A stretch of 35,439 nt of DNA from Bacillota bacterium (GTDB taxonomy: Bacteria; Bacillota; JADQBR01). Positions 21,902 to 30,833 of this stretch are shown piece after piece (the first letter of the stretch is position 1; each line of letters opens with the position of its first letter). Made by a program: the position numbers and the translations under genes. Where the stretch lies: the NCBI GenBank assembly GCA_016278515.1, contig JADQBR010000099.1:1-35439 (forward strand). The letters run 5' to 3'. The notes under the pieces were generated by a model. It searched no databases. It was given only the letters and a program-made list of their open reading frames with translations, and was not told where the DNA came from.

Positions 21902-24388
21902 TCAATCCATTGGCTGCTTGATAATCAACCCATTTGATCCGTCTACTGTTATTACTTCGTTATCCTTTAATAACTTAGTTACGCCTTTTACGCCCATAAC
22001 GGCTGGAATCCCATACTCCCTGGCAATAATTGCTGAATGAGAAATCGCGCTGCCATACTCAACAATCAAACCGCCAGCAAATGAAAACACAGGGGTCCAT
22101 GAGGGGTTAGTATACTGAGCTACAAGTATGTCCCCAGGCTGTAACCGATGGAAATCCTTTGGATCCAGTATTATCTTACACCTTCCCGAAACCTTACCGC
22201 TGCTTGCACCTATACCACGTAATACGTCCTCTTCGTTTTCTATCACTGTCTCTCTGTTTAACCACCGCTCTTTTCTCCGCTGATATTGTTCTCTTCTATT
22301 GGCTAACATCTCTTCTATCTCAAGAGTACTAATTTTTTTCATATTATAAATATCATTTAGAAGCTCCCTTAGCTCCCAATAAGTGAAGTACATTACGTCA
22401 TGTTCATCTGACAAAATTCCCCGTTTGACCAACTGTTTGCCAATGGTTAGAAATAGCACACGAAAGACCGGCATTGCCTGGGTTAAGAAAAAATGGCTGT
22501 CTTCCCTAAAAGCAGTATATTTTCTAGCGTAGTCAATAAGTCTATGTAGGATACCAACGGGGACTAACCTCTTAAAACCCTTAGAAGAAAGCTCCTTTAG
22601 TTTTTGTTCGGCTTTTATGCGCCGCTCCTTAACACCTATCTTTAAATAATAGGACTGGGAATTTTCTTCACCCGCCAACATGCCCTTTAACATCCCCCAA
22701 ACAACTTCAGGGTGCTCACGCCACGTATCAGCTGCAATACCTCCAAGACCTTGAGATAGTTCTCGATCACCGTAAATTGCAAGAAATACTTCAAAATGAT
22801 TCAATATTTTTTTCCCTTCTAAGCAACGCAATAGTTCCTCGGGGATCTGGATGGTATCGTATTTCAAAACAATACTTTTTGCCTCTGCGTTCTCTCGTAT
22901 CTTTCTTGCCAATTCTACCAGCTTTTCATTTAATTCCATAGTAACTTGGGGCTGACCGGACACAATATCATTAAATATATCTGATCCGTCAGAGCCATAA
23001 AGAAACTTTAAAACTCGGTGCAAAAACTTATAGACCACACCATATTGAATATAAAGTAAGTATCTGAATGTGTTTGTCCGTTGAAAATCCTTTAAAGCAT
23101 CTTCAAGATATTCATGAATAATTTCCATGGGGAATTCCTTCATTAAATCTCTTTTAAGAAGCCCAAGATATCTCTCAAAGATCTTTTCATTAACTTTCCA
23201 TTCTTTTTCTATATCTAATTTAAGCATTTTCCCAACTTTAAATATTCTTAAAAGATTAGGTTTTATAGCAGGCGGCACAAAATAATCCGGGAAAATTCCT
23301 TCTTCGACGCGATGCCAATTAACATAGGGAACTGTAAATCCCAGTTGCTTGTATGCTTCGAATAGACTAAGATAATAGGTTTTTGCTATAACACTATCTA
23401 TAGGTAACACAGGTTCTGGAAAGCGTTCATTTATATTAGTCCAAACATCCCTTTGAATAGAAGTCATCTTTTCTTCATCCAATGGCTCAGGTTCTTCATC
23501 CTTTAATGTTGTAATAGGCCTAGTCTGGAGAATAAAAATTTCACCCCAACTGTAAGCCCATTCAATATCCTGGGGAAATCCAAATAAGCCTTCCAGCTTC
23601 ATCCCCTCGTCTGCCAACCATCTAATATGAAAATCAGTAATAAGGGGTGCCTCAAAGACAGTCTCTTTTATAGGAATATATAGTCCTTCTTTTTTTACCA
23701 GGTATCTATCGCCATTTTCTTTTCCCTGCACCAGGTTTTCACCCAAGCCTTTAATGGCTTCAATATATAACTCGTCACGAGAGCTAGTCAGAGGATTAGC
23801 GGTAAACATAACTCCCGCTACTTCCGCAGGAACCATCTCCTGAATAATTACCGCCATCCCAGAGTTTTTTTGAGCAATACCCCTTTGATAACGATAATGT
23901 ATTGCTCTCGGATTCCAAAGAGAGCACCAACATTTTATCACTGCTTCCAATATTTCCGGGTAGGTTCCCAAATTGAGATAACTTTCCAACTGACCCGCAA
24001 AAGATGCGGACGGCAGGTCTTCTGCCGTTGCAGACGACCTAACTGCAAATTGCACTCCCGTCCGATCACCCACCAAGTGGTCATATCCATTTTTTAATGC
24101 CGCTTCCGCCTTAGGCGTTAATGACAGTCTTGAAATTAGTGCTTGAATTTCTTCGGCTATTTCATTAATCCTATCTATATCCAGATGCTGAGCCTTTTCC
24201 GCTAACTCAATTACCTCTTTGGTAACGCCACCTTCATATAATGCATCAAAGTATGCTTTGGTACTTAGACAAAACCCCGGCGGCGTCATCGATTTATTTG
24301 CCACCACTCCCAAATTTACAGCTTTACTACCGAAAAACGGTTCATGCCGCAGTCGGAGCTCAGGTAGTTGTAAAATTAAATCATTCAT
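21902..24388 (-). CDS. PEP-synthase-like dikinase, rifampin-phosphotransferase architecture
   Basis: 828 aa, ATG behind GAGAGGGGC. Residues 1-310 are the ATP-grasp domain (GSKAVNLG, VQFAVRSSATAEDLPSASFA, QDIEWAYS, FILQTRPITT). Residues about 330-730 are a large helical middle domain. Residues 735-828 are the phospho-histidine swivel domain with His784 in YGSAISHSAIIAREYGIPAV. The PEP/pyruvate TIM barrel of true PEP synthase is missing. The order ATP-grasp, middle, His domain is that of rifampin phosphotransferases and related uncharacterised dikinases, which transfer the ATP beta-phosphate to a substrate. The middle domain decides the substrate and cannot be assigned by eye. The long length and one-gene context argue for an antibiotic- or metabolite-phosphorylating role over central metabolism. 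Confidence 0.82.
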   Translation of the reverse strand: MNDLILQLPELRLRHEPFFGSKAVNLGVVANKSMTPPGFCLSTKAYFDALYEGGVTKEVIELAEKAQHLDIDRINEIAEEIQALISRLSLTPKAEAALKNGYDHLVGDRTGVQFAVRSSATAEDLPSASFAGQLESYLNLGTYPEILEAVIKCWCSLWNPRAIHYRYQRGIAQKNSGMAVIIQEMVPAEVAGVMFTANPLTSSRDELYIEAIKGLGENLVQGKENGDRYLVKKEGLYIPIKETVFEAPLITDFHIRWLADEGMKLEGLFGFPQDIEWAYSWGEIFILQTRPITTLKDEEPEPLDEEKMTSIQRDVWTNINERFPEPVLPIDSVIAKTYYLSLFEAYKQLGFTVPYVNWHRVEEGIFPDYFVPPAIKPNLLRIFKVGKMLKLDIEKEWKVNEKIFERYLGLLKRDLMKEFPMEIIHEYLEDALKDFQRTNTFRYLLYIQYGVVYKFLHRVLKFLYGSDGSDIFNDIVSGQPQVTMELNEKLVELARKIRENAEAKSIVLKYDTIQIPEELLRCLEGKKILNHFEVFLAIYGDRELSQGLGGIAADTWREHPEVVWGMLKGMLAGEENSQSYYLKIGVKERRIKAEQKLKELSSKGFKRLVPVGILHRLIDYARKYTAFREDSHFFLTQAMPVFRVLFLTIGKQLVKRGILSDEHDVMYFTYWELRELLNDIYNMKKISTLEIEEMLANRREQYQRRKERWLNRETVIENEEDVLRGIGASSGKVSGRCKIILDPKDFHRLQPGDILVAQYTNPSWTPVFSFAGGLIVEYGSAISHSAIIAREYGIPAVMGVKGVTKLLKDNEVITVDGSNGLIIKQPMD

Positions 24389-24515
24389 TAGGGCGCCCCT
24401 CTCATTAAAACTTTCTGTTAGTCCTTAAAACAGCCAATTACATTATAACAGGTAAGCATTCCTTTCGCATCATCACAAATTTTTTGTGAGGTTAGGCACC
24501 ATAAGTTCCCGCAAC

Positions 24516-24546
24516 AAAAAGCAGCAGAGAGTTTCTGCTGCTTTTT
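24516..24546. terminator. Bidirectional terminator between TRAP permease remnant and dikinase gene
   Basis: AAAAAGCAGCAGA (24516-24528) pairs with TCTGCTGCTTTTT (24534-24546). T-runs on both strands. Confidence 0.88.
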
Positions 24547-24591
24547 AGCAAGTTTGGACCTGATCATCTAAGAGTTTTGCTAATGAAGCAA

Positions 24592-25602
24592 TCACATTAA
24601 GCTTGGTAAAAATGTAGCCATTTGAGGAAAAACCATCAACAACGCTAGACAAATAATTACCGCTATTAAGAATGGCCATATTCCTTTAAAAATTGTTTCC
24701 AGAGGAATATCTGGGGCAACTCCTTTAATGATGTACACGTTCATTCCTACCGGGGGTGTGATAACACCCATTGCCACCACCATAACAATAATGACACCAA
24801 ACCAAATGGGGTCATATCCTAACACGTCAACAACCACCGGGTAAAAAATTGGTATGGTTAATACAACCAGAGCCAACGCATCAATAAAACAACCTAGAAT
24901 AAGGTAAATGAAAAGAATCACCGCCATAACCGCAAACGGCGGCCACGAGAGAGACCCTGCCCATGTCGCAAATTCAAAGGGAACCCTGCTAACTGCCATT
25001 AAACGCCCGAAGACAACCGCACCGGCAATCATCAGCATAATCATTGCCGTTGTGCGGGTAGTATCGGAGAGAGACTTCTTGAAATTTACCCAGGAAATTT
25101 TTCTCTCCCAAAGGGCTACTCCTAAAACTCCCGCGGCACCGACTGCACCTGCTTCGGTAGGTGTAAACCACCCTGCAAAGAGTCCACCTATTGAAATGGA
25201 AAATACAACTAGTACTTCGCCTAACCCTCCCCGTAGAGTTCTTAGTCGTTCATTCCAGCTTGCTTTAGGTCCAGCCGGAGCCAATTGAGGATTGCGTACG
25301 GCAAGTATGAATATAGCTGCCATATACAATAGCATTAATAAAATAGCTGGTATGATACCCGCCATAAAGAGTTTACCTATAGACTGCTCCGTAGCCGTAC
25401 CATAGACTAGTAAAATCACACTTGGCGGAATTAAGACTCCCAGCACACCACCAGCAGCCACACCGGCGGTGGCCAGAGAATCACTATAATGATATTTTTT
25501 CATTTCAGGCAGAGCAATAGCTCCCATTGTTGCGGCCGTAGCAGTATTCGAGCCGCAAATGGCACCGAAAATGGCGCAGGCACCTTGGGTTGCAATGGCT
25601 AA
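24592..25602 (-). pseudogene. dctM: TRAP transporter large permease (DctM-like), N-terminus lost
   Basis: The ORF reads from 25602 (LAIATQGACAIFGAICGSNT) through the ATG at 25527 to the stop at 24592. Motifs are the GSNTATAATMGAIALPEM stretch, GVLIPPSVILLVYG, GWFTPTEAGAVGA and VITPPVGMNVYIIKG, clear for the DctM family of dicarboxylate/TRAP permeases. A full DctM has about 425 residues. Here roughly the first 90-100 are missing, and the remaining reading frame is closed by a stop right at the junction (about 25603). The substrate-binding DctP and the small permease DctQ are absent. The gene cannot make a working transporter. The junction region 25603-25668 is low-complexity (repeated TTTTTTAAAG). 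Confidence 0.85.
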
Positions 25603-25668
25603 CGATTACTGCGATTTTTTAAAGTTTTTTAAAGTTTTTTTGGGGTTATGGTCTTCTAATTATTTCCA

Positions 25669-26112
25669 TCAAGTGCATAACTCCTGTAAATAAGTACATT
25701 TGCGATTAACATTAAACAGTTCTAACTTATCAGTTGTCTTGTTTTTAAGAACTTGCAAAGTGGAACAAACCTCAACCGTTGCTAAAACACAGATTAGACC
25801 TTCTTCAACCGGACTTTCTTGAAGGCATTTCATCGCAGTAGCTTCTTTAGAAATTTTAGATGAATTAAGGTAGATATATGGGCGGTTTAATTCTTCTGCC
25901 ATACTCTTGGCATGCTCTTTGATGGTAGCAGTAACTTTCTGAGCATGCTCACTAAAATCTATGTATTTTAAATTTTCTTGACTAAGAAAATGTTTTTTGC
26001 CAGAAGGGCTAAAAAACTGACGTATATGTCCTTTTAAAATCATTCGATCAAAAGTAGCTAGTGAACCATTGACTTTATCTTGGTACTTATTTAATAATAG
26101 CATTATAGACAC
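25669..26112 (-). pseudogene. N-terminal fragment of a conserved, often repeated uncharacterised protein
   Basis: 147 aa, start probably Met4 (MLLLNKYQDKVNGSL). Motifs FDRMILKGHIRQFF, YIYLNSSKISKEATAM and EEGLICVLATVEVCSTL fit a family of about 450-residue uncharacterised proteins that start with a YQ.KV.G.L..FDR pattern and occur in many copies in some genomes. I recall the family from general knowledge and cannot give a name. The family usually continues past an R-K-C motif. Here the sequence reaches NVNRKCTYLQ and stops six residues later, next to the truncated permease. So it is broken at the same junction. The following stretch 26113-26396 holds no gene. Confidence 0.6.
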
Positions 26113-26396
26113 TCCATCCGTCCGTTCTGGGAGAATAAGTCCTCGATTATTTTAGTGATATTTTATCACTTTTTAACGGTGGGCCATAGCCCTTTGGGGA
26201 GTGTCTTTCCCTTTTGATTGAAGCTGAAAGCTTCGGTATGGAATAGTTTCTTTAACTTTTGACCAAATAGGGTCAGCTCCCCCATGCGGGATGCTTTTTC
26301 TTTATATTCTCTGCTTCAAGTCTGTTCGGTAAAAGAAGGTTACTTAAAAAGGTTACCAAACGCAGGCACTATTTTAAAATAAAGGAGTGAATTTTA

Positions 26397-26708
26397 GTGG
26401 ACAAAAGTAGTAAAAAATTATCCTTTAAAAAAAACCTAGTAAGAATAATTATTTTATATCTAATGATTATAGTAATTGTTTATTATTTTTGGCTGGGGTA
26501 TTTTTCCGTAAGTTTTGCAAGTGACATACTGATTATAATTCATGGTGTGCTAGTATGGTCTTCGATAACCTCCTTTTTCATTATGCTGATACCAATTTTC
26601 TGTGAAGTGAGCACTATTTTTAATATTGGTAGATATACATTGAAGTTAACTATTACATTATCCGCATTAATTGTTTTATTAACTTTCTTATACGTATATA
26701 CCCACTAA
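26397..26708 (+). CDS. Small membrane protein, three predicted helices
   Basis: 103 aa, GTG start behind AAAGGAGTG. A Lys-rich N-terminus (DKSSKKLSFKKN) is followed by hydrophobic segments at about 17-36, 42-67 and 78-100. No family is recognised. It stands alone in a decayed region, with no visible terminator. The cytoplasmic N-terminus is predicted from the positive charges. Confidence 0.55.
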   Translation: MDKSSKKLSFKKNLVRIIILYLMIIVIVYYFWLGYFSVSFASDILIIIHGVLVWSSITSFFIMLIPIFCEVSTIFNIGRYTLKLTITLSALIVLLTFLYVYTH

Positions 26709-26857
26709 AGTCCGTGACTCTTATTATCGATTTAACGACGAACATTTTAGAATATATGTTAAGCTAAGGCCCTTTAAATTCTAGGCTCTTAGGGTTGCCA
26801 ACAGATTCAGGCAAGAGTTAGGGGTTTAGTTTGCTCTCCCATGACCTTAAAAACGAA

Positions 26858-26922
26858 CAGGGGAACCAGGGGGACAGGAACCAGGGGGGAACCAGGGGGG
26901 GAACCAGGGGGACGGTTCCTGT
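26858..26922. repeat. G-rich GGAACC/GGTTCC repeat cluster
   Basis: Four copies of GGAACCAGGGGG-like units, the last continuing into GACGGTTCCTG so that GGAACC and GGTTCC form an inverted pair. This resembles short dispersed repeats seen in Clostridia intergenic DNA. Runs of five to seven G could also form a G-quadruplex. The rest of 26709-27073 shows nothing I can support; the ORF through the repeat is not a gene. Confidence 0.6.
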
Positions 26923-27073
26923 GGTTTATGCAAGCATCCATGAGTTCTGCAGCATCTATACTGAAGTTCGTGTCTTACTGTGGTATTAAATACATAGGGG
27001 GAGAGGATATCTTGCCGCGAAGTGCGGACTATACCTCAAGTATTAACTTAAGCCTGTCTCATCAAATCTATTA

Positions 27074-27902
27074 CTAAGAACTAGCATTAGCCATTGATAC
27101 AAAACACTCAACCAAACCAGCCTCAAACTGAGTGCCGCAGTTCAATTCTAATTCTTGACAGCAGACTTCCATTGCCATTGGCTCACTGTTAAGGTCTTGA
27201 AGAAACCATGGCATCAAAAGCATCCGCAATGCAGATTATTTTTGCCCCCAGACAAATTTCCCCTCCTGAGAGACCATAATACCCTGAACCATCCACCTTT
27301 TCATGATGATGTCCTATCATTGAAATCATATCATACGACCAAGGATACTTTGCCAGAAAAGCTACACCCTCCCGTGGGTGTTCTTTTATTAATTCCCATT
27401 CTTCATGACTTAGCCTTCCAGGCTTATTAAGTATAGATGAAGGTATTTTCGTTTTGCCAATATCATGAAGGAGTGCAGCAATGGTAATGGGAGTCACCCC
27501 ATCTTCCGAAAGACCAAATTCATTGGCCAATCTGGTGGAATAAGAAGATACGTTTAGAGAGTGTTGATAAGTAGGCCGGTCGTGGGATTTCAGCATTTCA
27601 GTCAATTTAAAAATGTCACACATAAGTTCCTCTTTAAGTGAGACATACGATTTAGATAAAACTAAGCCCTCAAGAATATCTCGAATATTAGTTTGTTGGT
27701 TGCTACATCTATTGTTTCTTAATGACAAAAAAAGCACCCCTTCGGTAACTGGCAGCCATGGCTTGGTAGTAAGCTGTAGGCCCTGTAGCTTTGCGCCCCT
27801 ACCTTTCGGTAAGTTTGCCTTTATCGGTGGCATACATAAAAGTATATACACCATGTTATTATTCACATATATACTGTGGCACAATATATTCTGCAAAACC
27901 AC
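27074..27902 (-). pseudogene. HD-GYP domain phosphodiesterase, frameshifted near its end
   Basis: The frame from 27902 to 27189 encodes 237 aa. The HD-GYP domain lies at about 100-237, with HSLNVSSYS, ALLHDIGKTKIP, ELIKEHPREG, IGHHHEKVDGSGY and IADAFDAMVSSRP. The family degrades cyclic di-GMP. The frame stops right after SSRP, where HD-GYP proteins continue RPY. Removing one base near 27188-27190 restores the frame and gives the expected family ending, ELELNCGTQFEAGLVE, to a stop at 27074. So the gene has a single +1 insertion. It is either recently inactivated, a sequencing error, or still partly functional with all metal ligands intact. The N-terminal 90 residues have no recognised domain. 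Confidence 0.8.
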
Positions 27903-27990
27903 CCAAAATATCCTTCAATCCGACAAAATATGTCACATGATTTTTTACTTTTATCATTCAGAGAAGTTAATTTGAATAGCTGTTCAATCA

Positions 27991-28161
27991 TTAGGGACCG
28001 AACCCAAGGTAGAAATTCGGTAATAATGCATATCCAGCCGTAGTAACCCCAACACCAACTATCAACGCTAATATGCTTATTGAAAGGCCATTTTCTTCCC
28101 CCAATAGTCCCAACAATACCGCCGTAACTCCTAACGCTACTGATAACGCTATTATAGACAC
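27991..28161 (-). CDS. Hydrophobic ORF of 56 aa, doubtful
   Basis: GTG at 28161, TAA at 27991-27993. Two hydrophobic segments flank GLLGEENGLS; the C-terminus is LPNFYLGFGP. No Shine-Dalgarno is seen and the frame is open only for about 40 bases further upstream. It may be a short membrane protein or the tail of a decayed permease in this degraded stretch. Confidence 0.28.
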   Translation of the reverse strand: MSIIALSVALGVTAVLLGLLGEENGLSISILALIVGVGVTTAGYALLPNFYLGFGP

Positions 28162-28189
28162 ATCAAGAAATTGCCCATATGCTGTAAAG

Positions 28190-28385
28190 TTTTCAAAGCA
28201 AAGGACCCTTCAGGGATTGTTAACGCTTGATTAGGTGAGAGGTTTCTTATATCCCCTGCCATGCCGCAGCTTTAATTTCTTCAAACATGTCTAGCGTAAC
28301 AGCACTGCCGGCCCCATCGGTTCCTAGGCCAACACTAACCCCTAAATCCAATAGCTCAGTAACTGGGCACAGTCCACAGCCAAGT
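28190..28385 (-). pseudogene. Amidohydrolase/deaminase remnant
   Basis: Minus strand, about 28385 to 28250: CPVTELLDLGVSVGLGTDG then AGSAVTLDMFEEIKAAA. This is the metal-binding Asp region (GTDG) of the cytosine/SAH/guanine deaminase group. A stop and a frame change follow, then NLSPNQALTIPE, which fits the next part of the family. Only this C-terminal portion survives, with an internal deletion just before ELLD. Confidence 0.6.
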
Positions 28386-28613
28386 TTCTGATTACTACTT
28401 TAAATTCCAAGTAATTAGCCCCTATAAAATAATAATCAATAAGAGTTCCATACCGTCTTTATAATCTTTTTTCTTGCTGAAATTTGGGTAATCTTTCGCG
28501 TATGTAAAACACCCACCCAAATTGACATCATTTTAACATCATCTTAATCCCAACTAGAGTTATCATAAAAGCGCCCACATAGCTTCAGAAAAATAAATTC
28601 GGGGACCCATTGG

Positions 28614-29102
28614 TTACACCCTACTTCGAAGAATTTCTTGACCGTAGAAGAAGCTGAATGATTCGTATGGTGACTTGTCATTCAGCTTCTCTCTGCTGTA
28701 AGAATTAATATGATTCATCATTAGAAGGATATCCGATTGAGTCAAGTCATCAAAACTACGGCCTTTAGGAAGAATCCGCCTGATAAACTCATGGTTGTTC
28801 TCGATTGTGCCTTTTTGATAGGGTGAGGACGGATCACAATAAAAGATAGAAGTTATTCAGGTGCCATCATTGGCAGTTTCCAGGGCCGAAGGGTTAGAAA
28901 ACTCTGATCCATTATCAGTAAGGATAACAGGGAAAAGCCTTTTGAAGAAATCTTTACCTAAAATAGAGTACAGGTGCCTAAAAACATTGATGACAGACTG
29001 AGATGTATTGCGGTAACGGAGAAAAGCAATCATAAAGCCGCAGCTTTTGAAGTGCAGGGTGAGAAGAACACTACCACCCTTTTTTCCGCGATGGTACATT
29101 TC
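28614..29102 (-). mobile_element. IS30-family transposase remnant
   Basis: The catalytic core starts near 29099 (YHRGKKGGSVLLTL) and includes PVILTDNGSEFSNP (second Asp). An in-frame TGA follows at about 28858. The same frame then continues FYCDPSSPYQKGTIENNHEF and KSPYESFSFF to a stop at 28614. The helix-turn-helix N-terminus is absent. The interruption is one CGA-to-TGA-type change, since the reading frame is otherwise unbroken. No terminal repeats are identified. 28390-28613 holds nothing else recognisable. Confidence 0.78.
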
Positions 29103-29197
29103 CTATTTGTTTAGGGAAAAATTTGGTTCAAAAGGTTGCTTTTCGAACAGGCTCTTTAAATAAAATAACAGATAAATTGAATAAATTTTTTATTAAT

Positions 29198-29231
29198 TCC
29201 CTTTAGCAATAAAGCTCAAGGGATTTTTTTA
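29198..29231 (+). terminator. Weak terminator-like hairpin upstream of the cytochrome gene
   Basis: Stem TCCCTT/AAGGGA (29198-29203, 29218-29223) followed by seven T. It has no gene to serve on this strand, so it may be a remnant. Confidence 0.4.
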
Positions 29232-29331
29232 TTTTAAAAATTTAGTTTTGGTTGCATATATATTCGTTAAAGTTGCCATTATAAGAGTAATAAGGGTATT
29301 GAAAAATTACAATAAAAAGGAGGAGAAATGC

Positions 29332-30441
29332 GTGTTAAACAAAAAGAGTTCACTACTTAAAATGTTACTAATTGTAGCTGTTTTAGTGTTTACAGTTACA
29401 TTAGTAGGTTGCACTGGGGGTGACAATGAAGGAGATAATAATAACCAGGACAACCAACAACAAGGTGACCAGAACAATGGTAATGACACAAATGAAGTTG
29501 CAGCTTTAGATTCAGTTGAAAAAATTAGTGCAGAGTGGTTACAAGCAGGCCACGCAAATGTGAGTAGGCCTTTATCCTATGCAGGAATCAGAGGTAGTCA
29601 ATGTGCACCTTGTCACTCAGGTAATAGCCTAGAGAGAATCGATACTGAAGACCCGTATACGGCTGAAGGAATTGAATCAGGTGAAGCGCATGGTACGTTT
29701 ATAGTTAATGGTAATGAAGCTGAACTACCTAGCCCAATCGGTTGTGCTACCTGTCACGCTAGTACAGGTGGAGAGATTTTTGAATCCGGCGTTGTGCCAG
29801 CAGAATTTAATATATTTGGCGAAGAAGAGTGGAACGTTGGAAGTTCTAACGCTTTATGCTTCACTTGCCACAACGGTAGAAGAGATGTAGATGAACTGCA
29901 TGAGGTCTATACAAGTGGAAGTGAAGAAAACAAAACCGAATATCCACATCATGGTTGGAGTTCACTGGCTACTGGTAAGGGTGGAATAGAGTATCCTGAT
30001 GCAGACTACCCACAGTCTGAGAAACACAAAGAGCTTGGATGTGTTGGATGTCATATGGAAGAAACTGAAGATGGCTATGCATCCCATACCTTTAAACCAG
30101 ATGTTGCTACTTGCCAGAGGTGCCATAATGACGCAACTGACTTTGAAATTGGTGCCTTAAAGGCCGAGCTTGAAGAAAAACTTGCAACACTTGAAGAGCT
30201 TGTACTGGCCCAAATCCCAGGTGCAGTTGAAATTGGTGTATCGCATGGAACAACGCCTGCAGTTGATGCTAATGGTGAGGTAGTTTGGAACGCAGATATT
30301 CCTGCTGAAGCATTGATAGGCGCTTATAACTATGCGATTATTAAGATGGAATTGGAAGACGGTGCAAGTGGTGCACACAATCCAAAATATGCTAAGGCTC
30401 TATTAGACGAATCTATTAAGAAACTTGAAGCTTTAGAGTAA
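29332..30441 (+). CDS. Pentahaem c-type cytochrome lipoprotein
   Basis: 369 aa from GTG at 29332 behind AAAAAGGAGGAG. A longer reading from 29248 lacks a ribosome site and would bury the signal peptide. Residues 1-27 are a lipoprotein signal with lipobox LVGC (Cys27). An Asn/Asp/Gln-rich linker follows. Five CxxCH haem sites lie at residues 91-95 (CAPCH), 138-142 (CATCH), 176-180 (CFTCH), 237-241 (CVGCH) and 261-265 (CQRCH). A helical C-terminus ends HNPKYAKALLDESIKKLEAL, a pattern shared with multihaem cytochromes of the nitrite-reductase/dissimilatory type. It is expected on the outer face of the membrane. Extracellular electron transfer is inferred. It has its own terminator and no cytochrome partners in the window. 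Confidence 0.88.
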   Translation: MLNKKSSLLKMLLIVAVLVFTVTLVGCTGGDNEGDNNNQDNQQQGDQNNGNDTNEVAALDSVEKISAEWLQAGHANVSRPLSYAGIRGSQCAPCHSGNSLERIDTEDPYTAEGIESGEAHGTFIVNGNEAELPSPIGCATCHASTGGEIFESGVVPAEFNIFGEEEWNVGSSNALCFTCHNGRRDVDELHEVYTSGSEENKTEYPHHGWSSLATGKGGIEYPDADYPQSEKHKELGCVGCHMEETEDGYASHTFKPDVATCQRCHNDATDFEIGALKAELEEKLATLEELVLAQIPGAVEIGVSHGTTPAVDANGEVVWNADIPAEALIGAYNYAIIKMELEDGASGAHNPKYAKALLDESIKKLEALE

Positions 30442-30500
30442 GAAAGATAACTTAGCTCTACAGGTGGAAATGCTTTTGTATATTGCCACATAACAAATGA

Positions 30501-30533
30501 GTGGTAGGTTTTTTATTAAACCTACCACTTTTG
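30501..30533 (+). terminator. Terminator of the cytochrome gene
   Basis: GTGGTAGGTTT pairs with AAACCTACCAC, followed by TTTT. The stem is perfect over 11 bases. Confidence 0.85.
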
Positions 30534-30712
30534 GTGCGCCACGCATGGGGATTCATAAGGCATAGGCGGTCTCATGGACGTAGGGAGATTAACTTCGAGC
30601 TACGGTTGAAACAAGATTTGTCATGAAAAGTCAGCAGATACCATAGTACTCAATGAAGTCGACGTCATTGAGGAAGGGTTGCCAGTTTTATCTAGCGAAA
30701 ATATATATTATT
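30534..30712 (+). mobile_element. Possible 5' remnant of a group II intron RNA
   Basis: The segment starts GTGCGCC, the usual 5' start of bacterial group II introns. It later has AGTCAGCAGATACCATAGTA and a hairpin CAATGA...TCATTG followed by GAGGAAGGG, a pattern I associate with the region before the intron-encoded protein. No reverse-transcriptase gene or domain V is present. The match is from memory and needs a covariance search. The remainder up to 30833 is unassigned. Confidence 0.35.
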
Positions 30713-30833
30713 AACTCAACTTTCTCAGTTAAATAATCGTCTCAAACCCTTGAAATTATAAGGTTTTTGCCAAGAAATTTAGGGAATAAACAACGAAAAC
30801 ATCCCTTTTTATTGGTATAATAGTTTAAAAGGA

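Noticed and set aside
21902-24388. True PEP synthase (ppsA)
   Set aside because: The C-terminal PEP/pyruvate TIM barrel is missing and the His domain is at the C-terminus.
26841-27077. Plus-strand 78-aa ORF
   Set aside because: It only translates the GGAACC repeat cluster and following non-coding DNA. No family pattern.
27613-27975. Plus-strand 120-aa ORF
   Set aside because: It is antisense to the HD-GYP gene, with no ribosome site.
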